NCBI RefSeq assembly: GCF_029846175.1
Contig: NZ_JARWAC010000016.1
Span: forward strand, 62,001-126,000
Direction: 5' to 3'
Source: Sphaerisporangium sp. TRM90804
GTDB lineage: Bacteria; Actinomycetota; Actinomycetes; Streptosporangiales; Streptosporangiaceae
Length of the DNA: 64,000 nucleotides
Shown here: positions 59,086 through 64,000 of the stretch, piece after piece
How positions within the stretch are numbered: the first letter of the stretch is position 1
How the letters are laid out: each line of letters begins with the position of its first letter
Translations under genes and position numbers: made by a program
The notes under the pieces: generated by a model
The model's database searches: none
Seen by the model: the letters and a program-made list of their open reading frames with translations, nothing else
Told to the model about the DNA's origin: nothing

Positions 59086-60231
59086 CTACCCGGTTACGAG
59101 CGTGAGGCCGTAGGCCGAGAGGATCTCGTTCACCGGCTGGAAGTAGGTCGTGCCGCCGGAGGAGCAGTTGCCCGAGCCGCCGGAGGTGACGCCCTGGGCC
59201 TGGTTGCCGGAGATGTAGGGGCCGCCGGAGTCACCGGGCTCGGCGCAGGCGCTGGTGCGGGTCAGGCCGGAGACGGTGCCCTGGGAGTAGCGCACGCTGG
59301 CGTTGAGCTGCTGCACGGTGCCGCAGCGCCAGCCGGTGGTGGAGCCGGAGCGGCAGATCGAGGAGCCGACGCCGGCGACGGAGGAGCCGCGGACGATGAC
59401 GTTGCCGCTGGAGCCGCGGACCCACGGCTGCGGGACCCAGTTGCTGTTCACCGCGACCCAGGCGTAGTCGTTGCCGGGGAACGAGGAGCCCTGGAAGGTG
59501 CCCTGGGCGACGCGGTTGAAGCCGGTCGTGGTGTTGCCGGCCCGGCCGCAGTGGCCGGCGGTGACGAAGCCCGGCGTGCTGCCGCGCCGCACCGAGAAGC
59601 CGACGGAGCAGCGCGAGCCGCCGATGTAGAAGGCGTCGCCGCCGCGCAGGTCGTAGTACGCCTGGGGCGCCTCGGCCGACCGCTCGACGCGGATCGCCGA
59701 GGTGTCGGCGCCGCTGGCCGCGACGAAGGCCTCGGCCTCGGCCGGCTGGCTGGAGGCCACGACGACGCTGTTGGTGGCCACGTCCACGTACCACATGGGC
59801 GTCGACGCGGGGGCCTGCGCGGCCGCCTTGTCCAGCGCCTCCTTGGTGGCTTCGAGCTGGGAGAGGCTCTTGCCGACGACCTTGGCCTGTACGCCCGTGC
59901 CGGTGACGGTGGACGCCGCGGCGGCGTCGGTGGTGGCGATCGTCAGCGTGGCCGACGTCGGGCCGCTCAGCCACGCGCCGGCGTAGCTGGCGCCCAGCTT
60001 GTCGCGGAACTTGGCTTCGGTGCCGGCGGCGCGCGACTCGTTGAGGAGCCGGGACTCGGCCTGCTCCTTGGAGATGCCGAGGTCGCGGCTCATGGCGTCG
60101 AGCATGGTGGGTGCGGGGGAGCCGCCTGGCGCGGCCGCCGTCTCGCGGTCTGCGATGGCGGGAGCGGCCGTGAGGGTGAGGACACTGATTGCTAGAGCGC
60201 ATCCGGCGGTAACCGTGCGTCTGCGGAGCAT
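59086..60231 (-). CDS. Secreted serine protease of the alpha-lytic/streptogrisin family (S1E)
   Basis: A 381-residue preproenzyme. The Sec signal peptide (to about residue 27) is followed by a propeptide of about 165 residues that acts as folding chaperone in this family. The mature domain begins near YYDLRGGDAFYIGGSRCSVGF. The catalytic triad is His in FVTAGHCG, Asp in NDYAWV, and Ser in PGDSGGP. Cysteine pairs are of the family type. Without a C-terminal accessory domain it ends at LSAYGLTLVTG. GAGGAGAG precedes the ATG. A closely related gene lies just upstream. Confidence 0.93.
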   Translation of the reverse strand: MLRRRTVTAGCALAISVLTLTAAPAIADRETAAAPGGSPAPTMLDAMSRDLGISKEQAESRLLNESRAAGTEAKFRDKLGASYAGAWLSGPTSATLTIATTDAAAASTVTGTGVQAKVVGKSLSQLEATKEALDKAAAQAPASTPMWYVDVATNSVVVASSQPAEAEAFVAASGADTSAIRVERSAEAPQAYYDLRGGDAFYIGGSRCSVGFSVRRGSTPGFVTAGHCGRAGNTTTGFNRVAQGTFQGSSFPGNDYAWVAVNSNWVPQPWVRGSSGNVIVRGSSVAGVGSSICRSGSTTGWRCGTVQQLNASVRYSQGTVSGLTRTSACAEPGDSGGPYISGNQAQGVTSGGSGNCSSGGTTYFQPVNEILSAYGLTLVTG

Positions 60232-60292
60232 GGGCTCTCTCCTCGGTAGGGGGGGTGCCGTCACCGTAACTGCGCTCGCGCCCGGCGCGGAG

Positions 60293-60325
60293 CTATCGTT
60301 TCGCCCCTATCGCGACGTTATGGAA
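60293..60325 (-). promoter_or_regulatory. Conserved box upstream of protease 1
   Basis: CTATCGTTTCGCCCCTATCG and the following CGACGTTATGG match the sequence at 62470-62502 upstream of protease 2 at 28 of 33 positions. On the minus strand GATAGC lies where a -10 could be. It is probably the shared promoter/operator. Confidence 0.55.
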
Positions 60326-60752
60326 GCGCCGCCCGCTTCACCGAGAACCGAACGGGATTCTGCCCTCCGGGTGGCGCCTTCCCGTTGGCCGCCGAATGTT
60401 TTCCCGGGGAATGCGGGGAGTTCGTGAAAATCGTCGCCGGGACGCCGGATGTCGCGATGACCTCGTCGTCAGGCGAGAGATGGCCGGTCCCGCGGAGCCG
60501 CCGACTTCCGATCGCGGTAAGACGTGGCGGGCGCCCTGACCAAAGCAGTTGATAGGGGTAGCGCTGCTGGTCAAAGCGGTAATCGACGCCGCGAGGCCGC
60601 TTTTCCGTCGCCGTCCTGAAGGACCGTCGTCTTACCATCGCGAAATCGATGAACGGCTCCGTGCGCGGTCGAAAGGCGGCGGAATGTGTTCACACCCCGC
60701 TAATTCGCGGGTGATCCGCTCGCTGGTGCGGGGAGGCGGAAACGGGCACGAC
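60326..60752. other. Gene-free region between the two proteases
   Basis: No credible gene. GGTAAGACG (60517-60525) and CGTCTTACC (60628-60636) are a distant inverted repeat. The stretch is less GC-rich than the genes around it. Its origin is unclear. Confidence 0.4.
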
Positions 60753-60786
60753 GGCGCCGCCGTCCGATCCGACGGACGGCGGCGCC
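60753..60786. terminator. Perfect 14-bp hairpin
   Basis: GGCGCCGCCGTCCG (60753-60766) and CGGACGGCGGCGCC (60773-60786) pair fully around ATCCGA. A second terminator-like structure is closer to the protease 2 stop. Confidence 0.6.
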
Positions 60787-60848
60787 GCGGGCGGCCACCC
60801 GGGGGGCGGGTGGGGGGCTGCCCGGGTGGTGCCGGATGAGGGCTTCGC

Positions 60849-60892
60849 CCTCGTCGCCCCCTCCCGGTGGCCGCCGGAGGGGGACGACGAGG
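60849..60892 (-). terminator. Hairpin after protease 2
   Basis: CCTCGTCGCCCCCTCC (60849-60864) and its complement at 60876-60892 form a 16-base stem with one bulge, 22 bases after the protease stop. Confidence 0.65.
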
Positions 60893-60913
60893 CTTATCGC
60901 CGTGAGGGACGAC

Positions 60914-62410
60914 TCACGGCCTGCTCAGGCCCAGGGTGTAGGAACCCGAACCGCTGTAGGCATGCACGCGGTAGCGGTAGTAACCCGCCGCGCCGGAGTA
61001 GCTGACGGTCTCGTCGGGGCCGGAGGTGGTGCCGCTCGCCACGTTGGCCCACGCCGAGCCGTTCCACCGCTGCAGGTACAGGTCGAAGTCGGTGCCGCTC
61101 GGCGCGTCGAGGCAGCCCCTGTGGGTGCCGGTGACGGTGGTCTGGTAGTAGGAGTTGTTCGGCTGGTAGGCGCTCGCGCCGCTCGACAGGCTGCCGGTGA
61201 GCGTCTGCTGGTAGCCGCTGCAGCCGGTGGGCGGGGGCTCGCCGCCGCCGCTGGTCTTGAGGGTGAGGCCGTAGACCGAGAGGATCTCGTTCACCGGCTG
61301 GAAGTAGGTCGTGCCGCCGGAGGAGCAGTTGCCCGAGCCGCCGGAGGTGACGCCCTGGGCCTGGCTGCCGGAGATGAAGGACCCTCCGGAGTCACCGGGC
61401 TCGGCGCACACGTTGGTACGGGTGACCTCGTAGATGGTGCCCTGCGAGTAGGTGACGCTGGTGTTGAGCTGCTGCACCGTGCCGCAGTGCCAGCCGGTGG
61501 TGGAGCCGGACCGGCAGATCGAGGAGCCGACGCCCGCGACGGTCGACCCGCTGACGGTCACGTTGCCGCCCGCGTAGTTGTTGACCCACGGCTGCGCGAC
61601 CCAGTTGGAGTTGACCGCCACCCAGGCGTAGTCGTTGGTGGGGAAGGACGACCCCTGGAAGGTGCCCTGGGCCACCCGGTTGAAGCCGGTGGTGGAGTTG
61701 CCGGCGTTGCCGCAGTGGCCGGCGGTCACGAAGCCGGGCGTGCTGCCCCGGGTGACCGAGAACCCGACCGAGCAGCGCGAGCCGCCGATGTAGTAGGCGT
61801 CGCCGCCGCGCACGTCGTAGTAGGGCTGGGGCGCCTCCGCCGAGGTCTCGACGCGGACGGCCGTGGCGTCGGCGCCGCTGGCGGCGACGAAGGCCTGGGC
61901 CTCGGCGGGCTGGGAGGTGAGCACGACGACGCTGTTGGAGCGCACGTCGACGTACCACACGGGGGTGGACTTCGGTGCCTGCGCGGACGCCTTGTCCAGC
62001 GCCTCCTTGGCGGCCTCAAGCTGGGCCAGGCTCTTGCCGACCACCTTCGCCACGACGCCCGTGCCGGTGATGGCCGAGGCGGAGGCGGCGTCGCTCGTGG
62101 CGACGGTCAGCGTGCTGGACGTCGGGCCGCTGAGCCAGGAACCGGCGTAGCCGGTGCCCAGGCTCTTCTTGATCTTGGTCTCCACGCCGCTGAGGCGTGA
62201 CTCGTTGAGAAGGCGTGCCTGCGCCTGCTCGGCGGTGATGCCCAGGTCGCGCTGCATCGCGTCGATCATTCCGGGCGGGGGCTGCTGTGCTGCGGAGGTG
62301 GTTCCAGGGCCGGTCGCCGTGTCGCGGTCTGCGAAGGCGGGGGCGGCCACGAACGTGAGGACACTGACTGCCAAGGCGCAACCGGTGGTAACCGTGCGTC
62401 TACCGAGCAT
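60914..62410 (-). CDS. Secreted serine protease (S1E) with C-terminal PPC domain
   Basis: A 498-residue preproenzyme, paralogous to the gene at 59086 over signal, propeptide and catalytic domain. The triad is His in FVTAGHCG, Asp in NDYAWV, and Ser in PGDSGGS. After a Gly/Pro linker near residue 388 an extra domain of about 105 residues follows (CSGYQQTLTGSLSSG...FDLYLQRWNGSAWANVA...YRYRVHAYSGSGSYTLGL), the bacterial pre-peptidase C-terminal (PPC) fold, often carbohydrate- or protein-binding. GAGGAGAG precedes ATG at 62410. Confidence 0.93.
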   Translation of the reverse strand: MLGRRTVTTGCALAVSVLTFVAAPAFADRDTATGPGTTSAAQQPPPGMIDAMQRDLGITAEQAQARLLNESRLSGVETKIKKSLGTGYAGSWLSGPTSSTLTVATSDAASASAITGTGVVAKVVGKSLAQLEAAKEALDKASAQAPKSTPVWYVDVRSNSVVVLTSQPAEAQAFVAASGADATAVRVETSAEAPQPYYDVRGGDAYYIGGSRCSVGFSVTRGSTPGFVTAGHCGNAGNSTTGFNRVAQGTFQGSSFPTNDYAWVAVNSNWVAQPWVNNYAGGNVTVSGSTVAGVGSSICRSGSTTGWHCGTVQQLNTSVTYSQGTIYEVTRTNVCAEPGDSGGSFISGSQAQGVTSGGSGNCSSGGTTYFQPVNEILSVYGLTLKTSGGGEPPPTGCSGYQQTLTGSLSSGASAYQPNNSYYQTTVTGTHRGCLDAPSGTDFDLYLQRWNGSAWANVASGTTSGPDETVSYSGAAGYYRYRVHAYSGSGSYTLGLSRP

Positions 62411-62469
62411 TTGCTCTCCTCGGTGTGGGGGGTGCCGCAACCGTAACCGGGCTCACGTATATCGCCGAC

Positions 62470-62502
62470 CTATCGTTTCGTCCCTACCGTCGCGCTATGG
62501 GA
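62470..62502 (-). promoter_or_regulatory. Conserved box upstream of protease 2
   Basis: The same 33-base box as at 60293-60325 (CTATCGTTTCGTCCCTACCG...). It overlaps the last two codons and stop of the upstream lysR gene. Confidence 0.55.
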
Positions 62503-63454
62503 CCGTGCCGTATTGCGGATTCGTGACCAGCCAGTCCGAATAGCGGGCGCTGCGCTGCACGGCGTCGGCGTGCGCCTCCTTGGCGTGCTCGGCGATGTCG
62601 CGCGCCGCGCGCCCGGCCAGCGAGTCGGAGTGCCAGCCGAGCATGTGCCGCCAGCGCAGCGGCGCGCCGGTGAGCGGCATCAGCACCAGTTCGGCGGTCA
62701 GGTCGAAGGTGGCCTGGCACAGCGCGACCGCCTTGCCCACCTTGGCGAGGTGGAGGCAGGTGGCGACGTCCGACTCGTACACGGTCCTCGGGACGAACCC
62801 GGCTCGCGCGCACGCTCCGGCGAAGCAGTCGGTGAAGCAGCCGTCCCCGGGGGCCAGGGCCCACCCTTCCTGGGCCAGGGCGGACAGCTCCAGCTCCTTC
62901 TCGCCGGCGAGATGGTGCCCCTCGGGCAGCAGGGCGAAGACGGGGTCGGTGCCCACGACGGTCCAGGTCATCGCCTCCGCCGACGGTGGGGGGCTCTCCC
63001 CGCAGGTGCCGATCAGGGCGAAGTCGAGCCGTCCCGCGCTCACCATCGTGGTGAGCTCCCGCGACGACCAGGACGTGCGGGTGCTGACGGGCGTGTTGGG
63101 ATGGGCGGCGGTGAGGCGGTCGACGAGCCCCCCGAGGATCGGCCCGTGCGTGGCGCCGATCCGGAAGCCCGGGATCCCCTCGTAGGTGTTGGCGAACCGC
63201 ACGGCCTCCTCCTGCAGCTCGCGTACCGCCGGTAGCAGGACGCGGGCCCTTGTGAGGACGAGCTCGCCCAGGGGTGTCGGGCGGGCGCCGTTGCGGTCGC
63301 GTTCGAACAGGGCGCCCCCGAGCGTGCGTTCGATGCGCTTGAGCTGCGCGGTGAGCGACGGCTGAGCCAGTCCTAACTGGGTGGCCGCCTTGGTGACGCT
63401 CCCGGCCTCGGCAACCGCGCGCACGATTTTGAGGTGTCGGAGCTCCAGATCCAT
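62495..63454 (-). CDS. LysR-family transcriptional regulator
   Basis: A 319-residue regulator. The N-terminal winged helix (ELRHLKIVRAVAEAGSVTKAATQLGLAQPSLTAQLKRIE) is followed by the effector-binding domain. It lies upstream of, and in the same direction as, the proteases, and its 3' end overlaps the conserved box before protease 2. Control of the proteases is possible but unproven. On the minus strand TACCTT lies six bases before the ATG at 63454, so the transcript is probably leaderless. Confidence 0.92.
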   Translation of the reverse strand: MDLELRHLKIVRAVAEAGSVTKAATQLGLAQPSLTAQLKRIERTLGGALFERDRNGARPTPLGELVLTRARVLLPAVRELQEEAVRFANTYEGIPGFRIGATHGPILGGLVDRLTAAHPNTPVSTRTSWSSRELTTMVSAGRLDFALIGTCGESPPPSAEAMTWTVVGTDPVFALLPEGHHLAGEKELELSALAQEGWALAPGDGCFTDCFAGACARAGFVPRTVYESDVATCLHLAKVGKAVALCQATFDLTAELVLMPLTGAPLRWRHMLGWHSDSLAGRAARDIAEHAKEAHADAVQRSARYSDWLVTNPQYGTVP

Positions 63455-63655
63455 ACCGGGAAGGTACGACTGTCGTGTTATGCCTGCAATGCGTTGATGT
63501 CACGAAATTTGACTGTTATTCGTCGGGTGTTTGGGTTTCCGGCGCTGAGCTGCGCGGACACGAGGAAATCCTCGATTAATTGCGGCAACGGTATGCGGAA
63601 GGTTCTGTCAGGGTGTAAAGCGGATCTTCCGGGGTGTAGCCGGAAGCGCGCGGCG

Positions 63656-64000
63656 CTAGCCCGCCACCCCGAAGCCGAGGGCGACCGCGCACACCTGGAA
63701 CGAGGCGCCGGTCTGGTCGCCGGTCACCTCCAGCGTCTCGCCGTGGCCGGTGATGGCGAACGTGCTCGCGTGCAGCCCCGGCTTCAGCACCACCTCGACG
63801 GAGCCCGTGCCCAGCCGGACGGTGACCACCTTCGGCTGCCCGCTGATGTAGTCGAGCTTGACGACGTACGACTCGTCCTTGCCGGTCGAGTCGCGCACGG
63901 GGATGGTCGCGCCGTCGTGGCGGGTGGGCCAGCACCCCCCGCCGGGCATGCGGTAGGTCTCGCCCCAGATGCGCAGCGGCCGCAGCGCCCCCCGGTCGTC
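63656..64000 (-). CDS. C-terminal part of an unidentified protein (partial)
   Basis: The frame is open from the window edge to the stop at 63656, giving 114 residues. The sequence RIWGETYRMPGGGCWPT, a beta-rich stretch (YVVKLDYISGQPKVVTVRLGTGSVEVVLKPGLHASTFAITG) and the end VCAVALGFGVAG suggest an exported or membrane-attached beta-sandwich domain. I do not recognise the family. The start lies outside the window. Confidence 0.65.
   Translation of the reverse strand, partial: DDRGALRPLRIWGETYRMPGGGCWPTRHDGATIPVRDSTGKDESYVVKLDYISGQPKVVTVRLGTGSVEVVLKPGLHASTFAITGHGETLEVTGDQTGASFQVCAVALGFGVAG

Noticed and set aside
58504-59113. Open frames across the 58.5-59.1 kb region
   Set aside because: They run through the inverted-repeat element and terminator, are Pro/Arg-rich and have no start signals.

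Overview
The window is chromosomal DNA of a very GC-rich actinomycete. Three things point to this: a third-position G/C bias in every real gene, many GTG starts, and the actinobacterial block mtrA-mtrB-lpqB-comF-hpf-secA. The DUF4129/DUF4350/MoxR operon, the DasR-type GlcNAc system and the tandem alpha-lytic-type proteases suggest Streptosporangiales (Actinomadura, Nonomuraea or Streptosporangium-like). That order-level placement is inference.

Layout. 1-3.8 kb (minus): a translationally coupled operon of a Pro-rich membrane protein, DUF4129, DUF4350 and a MoxR-type ATPase cut by the window edge. 4.1-16 kb: mtrAB-lpqB, comF, a structured leader that is probably a raiA RNA, hpf, an orphan LuxR-type regulator, a YcaQ-like glycosylase, a small membrane protein and secA. 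The Rv3235-like gene after secA appears frameshifted in a run of eight C. 17-25 kb: a compact N-acetylglucosamine/chitin locus with EIIC, DasR-like repressor, SIS sugar-phosphate enzyme, EIIB, EIIA, HPr, EI and a NagZ-type lipoprotein; dre operators lie before the SIS gene and before ptsH. 25-28 kb: three HAD-like genes, one with an in-frame TGA and one with Asn in place of the nucleophile Asp. 28-31 kb: a divergent alanyl-tRNA synthetase. 31-32 kb: a repeat-rich gene-free kilobase holding ~105-bp hairpin repeats, a 204-bp element with 36-bp terminal inverted repeats, and a G-rich minisatellite. 32-43 kb: acetoacetyl-CoA synthetase with a duplicated low-complexity insert, a Tat-exported flavoprotein, the giant NAD-glutamate dehydrogenase, a lipoprotein and prfB. 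44-49 kb: ftsE-ftsX-smpB, a penicillin-binding-like lipoprotein that has lost its catalytic motifs, then ssrA (tmRNA) with its promoter and terminator. 49-64 kb: a secreted S33 peptidase, an IS5-type remnant, an HtrA-like lipoprotein, a fused double acyl-CoA dehydrogenase, an RHH-ClpN fusion with a putative operator, a second copy of the inverted-repeat element (275 bp), two tandemly duplicated secreted serine proteases, a LysR regulator and a truncated gene at the right edge.

How the genes work together. mtrA, mtrB and lpqB form an envelope-signalling unit, and comF, hpf and secA follow in conserved order. The PTS genes make one complete phosphorelay (EI-HPr-EIIA-EIIB-EIIC) under a GlcNAc-responsive repressor, with NagZ supplying amino sugar. 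smpB and ssrA are the two partners of trans-translation. The most unusual items are the paired MITE-like elements, the hairpin-repeat array, the candidate raiA RNA, the catalytically dead PBP, and two genes whose reading frames are broken by a single base.
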